Program-made: the position numbers and the translations under genes
Shown: positions 50,724 to 60,379 of the stretch, in pieces
Layout of the letters: each line of letters starts with the position of its first letter
Numbering within the stretch: the first letter of the stretch is position 1
Assembly: GCA_030581615.1 (NCBI GenBank)
Contig: JAKTTT010000010.1
Location: forward strand, 1 to 64,000
DNA length: 64,000 bases
Origin: Alloascoidea africana
Taxonomy: Eukaryota; Ascomycota; Alloascoideomycetes; Alloascoideales; Alloascoideaceae
Reading direction: 5' to 3'
Notes under the pieces: generated by a model
Told to the model about the DNA's origin: nothing
Databases searched by the model: none
What the model saw: only the letters and a program-made list of their open reading frames with translations

Positions 50724-53621
50724 TCAACAATTTGATCCGTATCCTTCATCATCAAACTTTCCAAAACACCTAGCCATTTGCACCAATCCATCAACGCAAT
50801 CCTGTCTTAATCTCAAATCAATAGACAGATTTCTATTACATGAAGATAATCCTCTTAAAGTCATTCGGTTACTTCTCGTTAACCCGGCTCTTGTGGCTCT
50901 CTTATTTCCATTTGTTGTTGTGCCTATCCATATTCGGCAAAGTCCAGTTATAGTCTCCAAAGTTGAATCCAATTTCATTCTTATTCCATTGTAATCTGAT
51001 GAATTTGTAACATTGGAAGGAGAAAGTTTGCCAAGAGTGAGATAGACAAGAGTAAAACTCATAATGTCAATTTGTTCTGGTGCAACGGAGGCAATACCAT
51101 CGAAAATGTTGAACAATTCCGAATAGGCTTCTGCACTGTAACCAGTTTCATTATCATATTCCTCATCGTTCAAGATCAAAAGTGCACGAATGCAGGCATT
51201 TTGTAAGTGAACATTTGGTCGTACCATGACTTCTTCATCAGCATCACCAGAGGTTTCCAAATTCTCTTGTAACAGATTTTCATCTTTATAAGAAAGAGAT
51301 TTGATTTCATCACCTGTCAACTCTTCAGCAGTCAACAACATTTTAGAATTTGTAGAATTGAAAAGTGTTCGCAAAACCACACATCTTCGCTTTTGAATTG
51401 AATGTTCTGGGGCAAGGTTAAGGGCCAGTTTGATTTGGGATGATTCCAAGTTATTGCCATCTTCACTTTCCCGTGTTATTTCATCGCTTGCAAGGGAGCC
51501 AATCTGTTTGATCGTGAGCTGTTTACACACAAGTGAAGAGTACAAAATTGCAATCACATCGATCACTGAATTAACAGTTCCATCGGTGAAAACTGAACTG
51601 ACACCTTCATCTTCATTTCCATTTTCGATTTCCTTGTCCAATCCCCAAATCAGTTGCTTTACAATGTTGAAAACCTCTTCACTACTGAGAACCTCGTTAT
51701 GGTTTTCCAACAAGACTTTGTAGTGATCAGGAACAGGTGCAGATTTGCCAGAGAAAAAATCGGATTCAAGTTGGAGTAACCGCTTGGCTCTAAGCCAGAA
51801 CCAGTTACTGACAAAAGAGCTAAGAGGACGAGAGACATCACCAAGAACAATGTTTGCAAGGACACCCTGGGTCATCAATCTCTTGACATCCCATTTCATA
51901 CTGAATCCAATGATGAAAGAATACCATAGTTTCAAGTTTGTGAGACCTGCAGAATCACCACCCAGTAATTGAGACTCGATGGTTCGTTCCATGGCGCTAT
52001 GCCAAACCTCTTCCTCATTCAAGTGGGTAGAATTGGAGAAACCTAGAACGTGAGTAAGAAATTCAACATAGGATGAACATATTGTAAAAGAGGCAAATGT
52101 TTTCAAAATTGCATTCAGATAGGAAGGAACCATTTCGAAAAGAGAATTTGCATTTGGGAATCTGGCGCTTTGTTGGTTAACTTGATACAACTCTCTAGAC
52201 CTTTCAGTAAGTTTTAAACCATCAATTAGAGCCTCTTGAGTTGTGATCTGCTGTTGACGTTGGAGATTAGCTTGATTCTTCAAGTGTCCTTTCTTGTCAT
52301 CGGAAGATGAAGACATAAACAAGGGGAGAATAAGGTATAGAACAGTACCCATGATTAGGCCAATCTTGAACATTATTAGTGCAGCGTTTGTATTGGTTAG
52401 CGCGCTGAGAGAGAAGGATAATGGCATCATGGGAATAGCTGACAATCCTCTTGTTGAGTTATCCAAGTCTGACATTAAGCCTGTGCCCATAACACCAGCC
52501 ATGGAGGCCATCAGAATCTTTGAAGGTATACTCTGAGCCATTCCATACCCTTCGTAGCCATTTGGATTTCCCTGCTGGTAGCCTTGCGGTTGTTGTTGCT
52601 GATGCTGCTGCTGCTGCTGTTGTTGTTGTTGTTGTTGCTGTAATCTACTCTGTCGCTGCAACTCATGCAATCTCAGCTCTTCGTTTTCTCTCATCAGCAT
52701 CTCATTTCTTCGTTTCAAGTGATGAATATATTCAGTTGCCTTTGTGAGAACGGTTGCCTTGTTTAATTTACTTGCAGGAGTTAAACCATCGAGATCGATA
52801 GGCTCTCTTGGTTCTCCAGATGCAGATTCAACAAGACACTTCAACGAGGGCACGCAATCTCTCAGAGCTAGAATCTTGTCATTTATATTTGTTCTATACT
52901 TCTTCTCAATCATGTTGTGAGAGGACTTTTCCTTTTTTGGTTTTGTCACTTTAGCATTCTTGGTTGAAGCATTTGTTACGGATTTGCGTTGTTGCATTTG
53001 TGGTTGTTGATGCCGTATTGGCTTTGCGTCTTTGTGTGGGGGGCTCTTGATCGAATGGCCTTCGCTCATCTCTCGTTTGATTGGAACTGGGGACCGAGGA
53101 GAAGATGAAGAAGAGGAAGGGGAAAAATCGCTCACGCTTGTTCTCGTGGTTGATGCGGACAGCGGTTTGGATTGGAGCCCCAGGTTGTCTGGAGAGGATA
53201 GCGACTCGCAGGGAGAAGGGTACTTGTTCAGGTTCATGCCCATATTGACGCTGTTAAGGTCAAAGTTGAGATTAAAGTTGTTCGCAGGAGGGGGGATCTC
53301 ATTGTAGAGGCCAGACATGTCGACAACATCGACGCCCATGTTCAGGCTGAGGTCCGGGAAGCCCATCTGATTTGTGATTCCGGCGGATGTCGCATTGGAC
53401 TGGCACCATTCCAGCTCGTCCAGGCCGGTCAGGCTCTCTGGGGAAACATCATTGGGCAGAAGATCCAGCACGTTTGGCGAGGGAGTTGTGTTCATTAGGC
53501 TCGCGGAGCTGCTGCTTCGTTTGTCTGAGACATCGGCAAAGACCGAGGCAGAGGTAGAGTTGGAGCGCTTGACGATGGCGTCGTAGTCGTCACTGGGGTC
53601 GTATATGCCAAAGTTATTCAT
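50724..53621 (-). CDS. SREBP-family bHLH membrane transcription factor (Sre1/Hms1-like)
   Basis: Single exon, 965 residues from the ATG at 53621. The Ser/Pro/Asn-rich N-terminus is followed by a bHLH-leucine zipper at about 234-325, with the SREBP-specific tyrosine (Tyr242) in EKKYRTNINDKI. A poly-Gln run lies at about 328-345. Two hydrophobic stretches (about 369-383 and 411-436, TNAALIMFKIGLIMGTVLYL) enclose a ~27-residue loop containing NST, consistent with a hairpin in the ER membrane. About 530 C-terminal residues follow. In Sre1 and metazoan SREBP the N-terminal factor is released by proteolysis when sterols or oxygen fall. Yeast relatives (Hms1, Cph2) vary in whether membrane parts are kept. 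The longer ORF to 53936 reads through the promoter T tract and is not the start. Confidence 0.85.
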   Translation of the reverse strand: MNNFGIYDPSDDYDAIVKRSNSTSASVFADVSDKRSSSSASLMNTTPSPNVLDLLPNDVSPESLTGLDELEWCQSNATSAGITNQMGFPDLSLNMGVDVVDMSGLYNEIPPPANNFNLNFDLNSVNMGMNLNKYPSPCESLSSPDNLGLQSKPLSASTTRTSVSDFSPSSSSSSPRSPVPIKREMSEGHSIKSPPHKDAKPIRHQQPQMQQRKSVTNASTKNAKVTKPKKEKSSHNMIEKKYRTNINDKILALRDCVPSLKCLVESASGEPREPIDLDGLTPASKLNKATVLTKATEYIHHLKRRNEMLMRENEELRLHELQRQSRLQQQQQQQQQQQQHQQQQPQGYQQGNPNGYEGYGMAQSIPSKILMASMAGVMGTGLMSDLDNSTRGLSAIPMMPLSFSLSALTNTNAALIMFKIGLIMGTVLYLILPLFMSSSSDDKKGHLKNQANLQRQQQITTQEALIDGLKLTERSRELYQVNQQSARFPNANSLFEMVPSYLNAILKTFASFTICSSYVEFLTHVLGFSNSTHLNEEEVWHSAMERTIESQLLGGDSAGLTNLKLWYSFIIGFSMKWDVKRLMTQGVLANIVLGDVSRPLSSFVSNWFWLRAKRLLQLESDFFSGKSAPVPDHYKVLLENHNEVLSSEEVFNIVKQLIWGLDKEIENGNEDEGVSSVFTDGTVNSVIDVIAILYSSLVCKQLTIKQIGSLASDEITRESEDGNNLESSQIKLALNLAPEHSIQKRRCVVLRTLFNSTNSKMLLTAEELTGDEIKSLSYKDENLLQENLETSGDADEEVMVRPNVHLQNACIRALLILNDEEYDNETGYSAEAYSELFNIFDGIASVAPEQIDIMSFTLVYLTLGKLSPSNVTNSSDYNGIRMKLDSTLETITGLCRIWIGTTTNGNKRATRAGLTRSNRMTLRGLSSCNRNLSIDLRLRQDCVDGLVQMARCFGKFDDEGYGSNC

Positions 53622-54020
53622 GACAAGGGGGCGTTGCAACGAGGAAGTGGTGGTCGTCAACAGGAGAAGAGCGAGAAGCGAGAAGAATTGGAGTACCATA
53701 TAAAGCAGCACAGCGAGAAAAGTGGTCAGACCACTGCGGCTCACCTGCAGCGAGGCCCGCGCCGTGATTGGCTGGACATCAGGCGATGTCCAGGTTGTTC
53801 CGCGCCGGGTAACTGCCCCGGGGCAATGGCCCGCGCCGGCGTTTTTTTTTTTTTTTTTTTTTTTTTTTATTTGTGCACATTCCATCGGACTCAGGTGTAG
53901 ATGTAGATGCTGGAGCAGATGTCTGGCTAATGGCACCGGCCGCGAACTGCTGGTGCTACTGCTGGTGCTACTGCTGGTGCTACTGCTACTGCTGGTGCTC
54001 GTCTTCCGCTAGCCAAGTCC
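53622..54020 (-). promoter_or_regulatory. SREBP gene promoter with GC-rich block, CCAAT box and T27 tract
   Basis: On the minus strand, TATA lies at about 53698-53705 (minus strand TTTATATG), 80 bp before the ATG. A CCAAT-type GTGATTGGCTGGA lies at 53764-53776. Next to it is a 7-bp inverted repeat (GGACATC/GATGTCC, 53774-53791) and the palindrome TGCCCCGGGGCA (about 53813-53824). A 27-T run (53842-53868) follows. Repeats of the 12-mer GCTACTGCTGGT type lie at about 53947-53998. The order suggests a strong promoter with a nucleosome-excluding tract. Confidence 0.6.
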
Positions 54021-56059
54021 GGGTCTGCGTATGCGCAGAAATAAACCTCTGTGTTAGTCCCGGACCCATTAGAGTTTGACATATGTCCATTTCTCTCTCT
54101 TGCCTTCCATCGCGGAGAAAATAATAGCCATGGTGGAAATTCCAGCCCGGTGGAAACTCTGTGCTTCCAGTTTCTGGTTTGCGATGTGGAATCCCAAATC
54201 TCAGCTTGCGTTTCACCATTGCGAGAGGGAAACAAGATGCGAAAGAGATGGCACTAACGTCTCGTGTCCAGATCAACTAGTCACTAAATCTTGTGGAGAC
54301 CGTTATCTTGCGCCTTTTACGTATTAATCCAAACCGGATAGTAGAATCCGAGTCCTATCTTTTCTCGGTAGTCAGTTCTATTCTCCACAGCGTCTGCTCT
54401 ATATTTTTGCTACACACAGTTTCTTCCTTTCATTCCACAAATTCCTAGTGCGCTGCTGTAGCTACTAGATTATTGTACACTGTACTCGTTTAGAATTTGA
54501 AATATCTGGAAAAAAAGGAAACGCAAAAAGGAAAATTGTGCAAAACTTTACTTTGTATTCACTTGCTAAACGCTTAGCGCTTTTCCCCTTACAAGCATCT
54601 ACCTCTTGGTTTTTCCACAATTGAGTTATGCTTTACACCGCTCCCCTTTCCTTGATTAATGGCTCAAAGTTTTTAAATCTTAGACAATCGAGTCTGTTAC
54701 TACTACTGAAACGAAAACGTTTTTACAAGGATTGCTACAAATAGTTGTGGAGATCGAAACGTAATTAGATAGTACAAAGTCTTTTTCTTTCCATTCTGAT
54801 AGAGCTGTGGCACTAGTTGATCCCTGATCACAGTTTTGTAAAAGATGAACTTTCGCACCACATCTCTGATTTTGTCCTCTCAATTGTTATTAGCCAGCGG
54901 GAAAGCAAAACCTTGGATGTCTGATTGGCCAAACACTAAAAATATCTAAACTTGGTCGCTGTTTACTATTCCCGGGATTCTCCCTCCAGAAATACCGTAA
55001 ACGTAGCAATTTAGGCTTCCGAAACAGTGGGATCTGACAGGTGCAAATGCAAAAGCCTGACGAAAAGGCACTCTAAGTATCATGTATGCCATTCATTCGC
55101 CCTCAGGCTCTGACTCTGCCTCAGGCTCTGCCTCTGCCTTTACCGCCGCCGCCGAGCCCTCACCGCGTTCAACCGCTAGCTGAGCTCGCCGAGCTCGCCA
55201 AATCCCGGCCGGCTCCGTGTTCGCGGCCAATTTATGTGGGGTACGCGCGATGTATGGCGTTTGAACCGCGGCCCGCCTGCTCACCACTCCCGAACCAGAC
55301 GAAACCTGAGGTGTCGGCAGCATTGTCTCCACCACACACACACACACATAGACACTCCGTCTCTGGCACTTTTGCTCCGTAATACTCTGTACAACCCCTG
55401 GCACGCGCCTATTCGTGCAAACATCATCAAAGCACACCTCTCATCTATCATGCCCTGTATCTCGTGCCCGCATATTTCCGTTTACTCTCTTGCCAAGTAC
55501 ACACTGTGTAGAACATCTTTCTGCTTGCTGCCTATTTGGTCAATGTCCGATACCTAATATGCATTCTCACAAAAAGTCGAATGCTACTGGTTTCTAGTGC
55601 AAAAGCTTTGGAAATTTGCTGAGAGATCTACCCTACTTTGTACTTTCCCCTAACCTACGATCGCTGGTCTCTTAACAATTTGGAGATTGAAAAAAAAATT
55701 AAAACTGTTACTGAGATTGAGCTCACTTTTACAAGTCTTTTACTAGAACTTGTGAAAAGATCTCTCTTAGTCTTTTCGTCTATGCATGAAAAGTAAAGTA
55801 GACCAAGTAATGCTTTTTTCAGACTCAAATACAATGACGATGTTTATATTCCAAAGGTTAATAATAATTAAGAAACACAAAAAAGAAAAAAAAAGAAAGA
55901 AAGAAATTGATCGACGATCACAAAATGTACATTCTAATCATTCATCGTCGCCATTGATGCTCATTTCCATTGTCGAGTGATATTCACATCTTCATTGTAT
56001 TATCCAAAAAAAAAAAAATACAGCAATATCGGTGTGTCAGGGTTTGTTTTCTATCCATC
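54021..56059. other. Upstream region of SREBP gene, no gene seen
   Basis: About 2 kb without a supported gene. A second, short GC-rich block (about 55090-55330) with CCGCCGCCGCCGAG and an AC-dinucleotide run (about 55333-55349) resembles a promoter, but no ORF follows on either strand. It could be a distal regulatory region or the start of a non-coding RNA. Confidence 0.4.
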
Positions 56060-56394
56060 CTACAGCTCTGTCAAAGAGGTGGTGATGTATTTTCCGAAAT
56101 CAAAGTTTGGATCAGACAAGTCCAAAGCAGGACCAGAAGAAGACTTGGGGTGTAATTTGGCGTATTCGGCCTTGGCCTCCTCAATCAACTTCTCCTTCTT
56201 TGCAAAACTATCTGCTGCTGCTTTTTCAATAGCTGCACTTTGTAGTGTTTGTCGATGGGAAAAACCGTAAATGACACCGGCTGCGAGTGCGGACCATCTC
56301 AAGACCTGGACAATAAACAAAATCTTGGTTACTAATCTGTCAATGCGAAAACAATCAATGTACTGAAACTCACATTCACCGTAGTTGAGGACAT
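56060..56394 (-). CDS. TIM11: ATP synthase subunit e (Tim11/Atp21)
   Basis: Two exons, 56394-56374 and 56305-56060, with a 68-bp GTGAGT...CAG intron, give 88 residues. The spliced N-terminus is MSSTTVNVLRWSALAAGVIYG, the classic subunit e pattern with a GxxxG-like segment in the single membrane helix, followed by the charged coiled-coil helix KKEKLIEEAKAEYAKLHP. Subunit e sits in the inner mitochondrial membrane and with subunit g holds F1Fo ATP synthase dimers, shaping cristae. Without splicing the ORF has an unrelated 49-residue N-terminus. It is divergent from EMC10 across a 215-bp spacer. Confidence 0.93.
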
Positions 56395-56609
56395 TTTGGG
56401 GGAATAGTGTTGCAAAGGAAAAGCTATAGGACCTGGATGAAATGAAAAGCTCCACTTGTGGAAAATGCAAAAGATGGGATGTGATTTGCTACTACAGGCC
56501 CCACATTTACGCCTACGACACCAGAATTACGCACCAAGGCTGTAGATTGTATACGAAATCTATGCTGCCCTGGAAGATAGACCGTGTTGCCGTAATCGAA
56601 CGTCCCTGA
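56395..56609. promoter_or_regulatory. TIM11-EMC10 bidirectional promoter
   Basis: Only 215 bp separate two start codons on opposite strands. No clear TATA was found. Confidence 0.4.
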
Positions 56610-57286
56610 ATGATACTTCAACAATTCATCCTATTTATTCTGTTGGGTCAGGCACTTGGTGCCCTTGAGTCCGTATTTCACTTATATGGGAAACCCATAG
56701 GTGGAGAGCTTGCAGTTCAAAACGTATTCCCAATTGGCACTATTCATTACGATAAAGATTCCAAATCTGTGGAATTTGATTCCCATACTGGTCTCTCCCA
56801 GTATATTGCAAATGATGTGGACTGTTGTATTGGCGTCACCGAAGACTCGGGTAAATTTGAATGTCTAACGTTGGCAAAAGTAAGTAGTGGCAATGTTTCA
56901 CTTTACACATGTGCTTTTTCTAACACAATTCGTTTTATCAGCTTACGCAACCTCTCACTGGCGAGATAACCCTTCATATCGACAAAAAAGGTTCAGTAAA
57001 ACACATTGGATTTTCACCTTTCAACAAAGACTTGTCCGATTTCAACAAAAAACCTCACTCATCATCAAACAGAGCAAAAGAACAACCCCGAAAAGATGGC
57101 GAAATCTCAATAAAGGTAGTGGAACCTGATCAAGGCGCTGTCCCTCTTTTAAAGGGGAAGATAGTGCTAGTGGATAATGAAATACCAGTACCAGAAGCCC
57201 CAAAGACGTTTTTACAAAAATATTGGCCGTATCTCATAATCCCAATGCTTGTGATGATGCTAGGAGGAGGACAACAAGAAGAATAG
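56610..57286 (+). CDS. EMC10: ER membrane protein complex subunit 10 (Emc10)
   Basis: Two exons, 56610-56879 and 56942-57286, with a 62-bp GTAAGT...CAG intron, give 204 residues. The first ~18 residues form a signal peptide (FILFILLGQALGA). The lumenal domain has FHLYGKPIGG and HYDKDSKSVEF patterns. Exon 2 has the LTQPLTGEITLHIDKKG strand pair and ends in a TFLQKYWPYLIIPMLVMMLG membrane helix with a short acidic cytosolic end. The EMC inserts tail-anchored and multipass proteins at the ER, and Emc10 is its lumenal subunit. The intron is required to reach the membrane helix. It is convergent with CNS1, 96 bp apart. Confidence 0.88.
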
Positions 57287-57382
57287 AATCACCAAAATAG
57301 GCAAGTTGAAATTGCATAATTTATAATGTTTTATCGCACAAGCTACGTTCATTCAAATTCATAAGAAAGAAAAACGTCCAAT

Positions 57383-58546
57383 TTATTCAGGATCTGCAAC
57401 TAAAAGACCATATTGTGCTTCTAAAAGCGCTTTTTTCTCATCTTTTAACCACCGATCAACTTTGTTTTTCGGAACACAATAAATCATCAATATCCCTCCC
57501 ATTAACCGTAGTTTTAACTTGTCATTCTGGAAAATCTTGTTTAGATTTGCCTTTTTCCCAATCTTGATCAATGAGCCATTTGCCGTAACTGCAAAACAGT
57601 CAATGTTCGAAACGGTGAAATCCTGGGGGTATGATGGATCTTTATCAAACCATTCTGGCGCTTGCTCGAAGCACATTTTTAAATAAGTTATTGGAGAGTC
57701 GAGTTCTGGGAAATTGGAAATAAAGTCTGATTCATTGGCAGTTGGATAGAGTAGAATAGTAGGGAAAATGAGTTGAGAGGCTATATCTTTGGAATCTTCA
57801 AGCCGTAGTTTAGCATCGTGGGGTAAAATTTTCTGTTCTTTGTTATCTGATTTTGGAATGAAATTAACAATGTGTCTCGCTTCAAGAGCATTTTTCAAAG
57901 TTTCTTTCCTTTGCCTTTCTGCTTCTTCACGTTCTGCTCTTTCATGTGCCAATGTATCGAGATATATTTTCCTCTTTGCAATTTCTAATAACAGTTTCTT
58001 AATCGCTAAATTGTCTGAATCAACAGATAATCCATATTGTAAAACCTGAATTCCTTCTTCAAGTTTATCAATCTTGTAAAAAGCCTTTCCCGATCGATAT
58101 ATTGCCTTGATGTTGTTTCCATCGAGCTTCAAAACCTCTTTACAATCGTTGATACACCTTCGATAATTCCGTAATTCCAAATTACAAGCTGCTCTATTTC
58201 CCAAACATGCAACATCAATCTCGGAAACCCCACATTGTACATCAAGTGCTTTTGTATAATACTCAATTGCATTCTTGTAATCCTTGTATTTGTACCTCTC
58301 ATTACCCTGATTTTTGAAATTTGAAGCGATTTCATCCGGTTCTCCATCATATGCCAAAGACTGAAGAGCAGAAAGTTCTGCATTTGTACCTCCTTCTCCA
58401 TCAGTTTCATCCAATTTGGTCATGAAAAGTGGAACACGGTTTAATGCCTCCAAATACTCTTCAGCAGTCTTGTTAGCTAGATTAGCCAACTGAGGAGGAA
58501 GAGATGGTGCACCCGGCTCAGGAACATATCTTTGAGGATTCTCCAT
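57383..58546 (-). CDS. CNS1: Hsp90/Hsp70 co-chaperone Cns1 (TPR)
   Basis: 387 residues from the ATG at 58546 (S. cerevisiae Cns1 is 385). An upstream in-frame ATG at 58690 adds 48 residues unlike the family. The N-terminus (RYVPEPGAPSLPPQLANLA) is the conserved Cns1 segment. Three TPR units span about residues 75-190, with KNQGNERYKYKDYKNAIEYY, GNRAACNLELRNYRRCINDC and AIYRSGKAFYKIDKLEEG. They form a carboxylate clamp for the EEVD ends of Hsp90 and Hsp70. A helical linker and the C-terminal wheel-fold domain follow, closing with WLKDEKKALLEAQYGLL. Cns1 is essential in budding yeast and helps with eEF2 folding. Confidence 0.93.
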   Translation of the reverse strand: MENPQRYVPEPGAPSLPPQLANLANKTAEEYLEALNRVPLFMTKLDETDGEGGTNAELSALQSLAYDGEPDEIASNFKNQGNERYKYKDYKNAIEYYTKALDVQCGVSEIDVACLGNRAACNLELRNYRRCINDCKEVLKLDGNNIKAIYRSGKAFYKIDKLEEGIQVLQYGLSVDSDNLAIKKLLLEIAKRKIYLDTLAHERAEREEAERQRKETLKNALEARHIVNFIPKSDNKEQKILPHDAKLRLEDSKDIASQLIFPTILLYPTANESDFISNFPELDSPITYLKMCFEQAPEWFDKDPSYPQDFTVSNIDCFAVTANGSLIKIGKKANLNKIFQNDKLKLRLMGGILMIYCVPKNKVDRWLKDEKKALLEAQYGLLVADPE

Positions 58547-60379
58547 TATTGCTTGAAAAAGTTGAATAGAAATCAAACTTTTGGCATCTAAAATCCATCT
58601 CTCAAAAACCTTGATGTCCGGGTAATTGTAACAACTTTGTACCCGTGAACAATTACATCTCATAGTAAACTTATTATTTTCATTTGTCATTACACAATTA
58701 TGACCACTTCCCTTTAGAATTCCGTATTTATTTTATTGGAAATATGTTTTGCACGTTGAGAAACTTTTCAAGCCTGGTTGTGTCGGCGCTTGATTTTCAA
58801 GCTGATTTTCAAGCCTGATCTAAAGTGGCTCAACTTAAAGACCAACCTTCTGAAGGCATGTAATGAATCCCGATTTTGTCCCAATAGAAACTACTTACAC
58901 TGGGGACTCTGGTCACAAAAGACGATTTTCACTGACAAGGTGTGCAAATTGACAGGGTGAACAACAGCGAAAAATAAAGATACGAGTTTCTCATAGTAAA
59001 TCTCTTAAGTGGGTTTAGCCTTTAGTTATCAAGGATGAATAGTTCCAATGTTTTGGTCAGTTGTTGTATATAGTGGATGTATCTTGGTGGGCGTCACCAC
59101 TGTGTTGAAAAAGTATATCGTGGAGCTTGAATGAAATATCGATTCAATCGATACATATGCAGAATCCTTCTTAAAAGTTTCTCACTCAAATGCTTTAAAC
59201 ACTCATCACAAAAGAAATAGACAATTAATTTTTGCAACCATAGGAGATGGAAAAAGTTGTAAAGATGCTAGATTTAACTAAACCTTTGGATTACCCTATT
59301 CTATCTGCCCGTAAGTTCTAAGACCTTGTCAAGCACTTGCTAGACTACACGCTAAAATATGATCGAAAACTGAAAGCTTTGTAGTGAAAACAATTATGAT
59401 GCTGGATTTCTACAAATATAAGATTCAAGTCTTTTTATTCTGTCTCTATCTTTCTCTAAACTTCTCATCAACTTCAAGATCTTAAATCTGTTTTAGAAAT
59501 GATAAAAACAATTAGGCGTTGCCACTTTTCATCATCCACGTTTCCAAAATGCTTTCGATGTGCTTCATCTCAAACGTATCACATTTACATGATTTCACTT
59601 GTCTAATCTTACCAAAACGCAAAACCCACTCGCTTTTCTCAGTGTGATAAAGGCTGCGAATTTGATTTCTCACACGCGCTTACACTTTTTTTGCCCTTGC
59701 CAATTTAAGTTTGTAACTATAAAAGTTCTCCTTAACAGGATCATTGGCCGAACTGGCCACGCTATAGCCCATATTTTTATACATCCCGCCTCTAACAAAT
59801 CTCTTCCCAATGCCCATAGAACAAGGAAATAAAACAAAGATTAGGCCTAAGCCTTGCTGAGCGTAGCTGGGCTATTCCGATTTAGCCAGAAAGCTGTTGC
59901 GGCAGACCTACATTTATGTGCTTTTAAACGCCTTGCGTGTCAGTATTTACGCGCGGTGTATATCTGGGCACAGATACCAACCAGCTTGTATCAGCATTCT
60001 CCCGCTCAGGACGAGTTCTACTCACTCCACCAGAATCGGCTTCTCAACCTTTTTTGTCCAGCTGTTGCGGTCAGTCGCGACCATCTGTTAATACTTACTA
60101 CCCTGAACAGTTTAGATACCTGTTCCGTCATCGGTTTTCGCAGTGGTAGAACCCTTCAGCTCGAGTTCAGATAGAAAATTTTACGCCCACAGGCTAGATT
60201 TATCCCCCCCTCTCCTTTAAACAACAAGTGAACTTTTCTTGGGAACACCATCAATCATATAATCCCTTGACTAGTTATTCCTTCACTGTTTCTATTGTGT
60301 TTGATACTCGTCTTTGCATCAGTCATCTTAATTAATTCTATAATCGCGACATATTCTACGTTAGATTCGAGCAGCAAAA
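58547..60379. other. CNS1-RAX1 divergent region, no gene seen
   Basis: 1.8 kb. It contains a short tandem duplication (TTGATTTTCAAGC-like units at about 58791-58818). The remaining ORFs (for example 59599-60174) look random. No RNA gene was recognised. Confidence 0.45.

Noticed and set aside
53622-53936. N-terminal extension of the SREBP ORF
   Set aside because: It would translate the TATA and CCAAT region and a poly(A)/T27 tract as poly-lysine. The ATG at 53621 starts a family-like protein 80 bp from a TATA box.
55090-55440. GC-rich ORFs near the AC run
   Set aside because: Low-complexity composition in conflicting frames. More likely a regulatory region.
58547-58690. Upstream start of CNS1
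   Set aside because: The extra 48 residues are not conserved in Cns1. The internal ATG gives a protein of family length.
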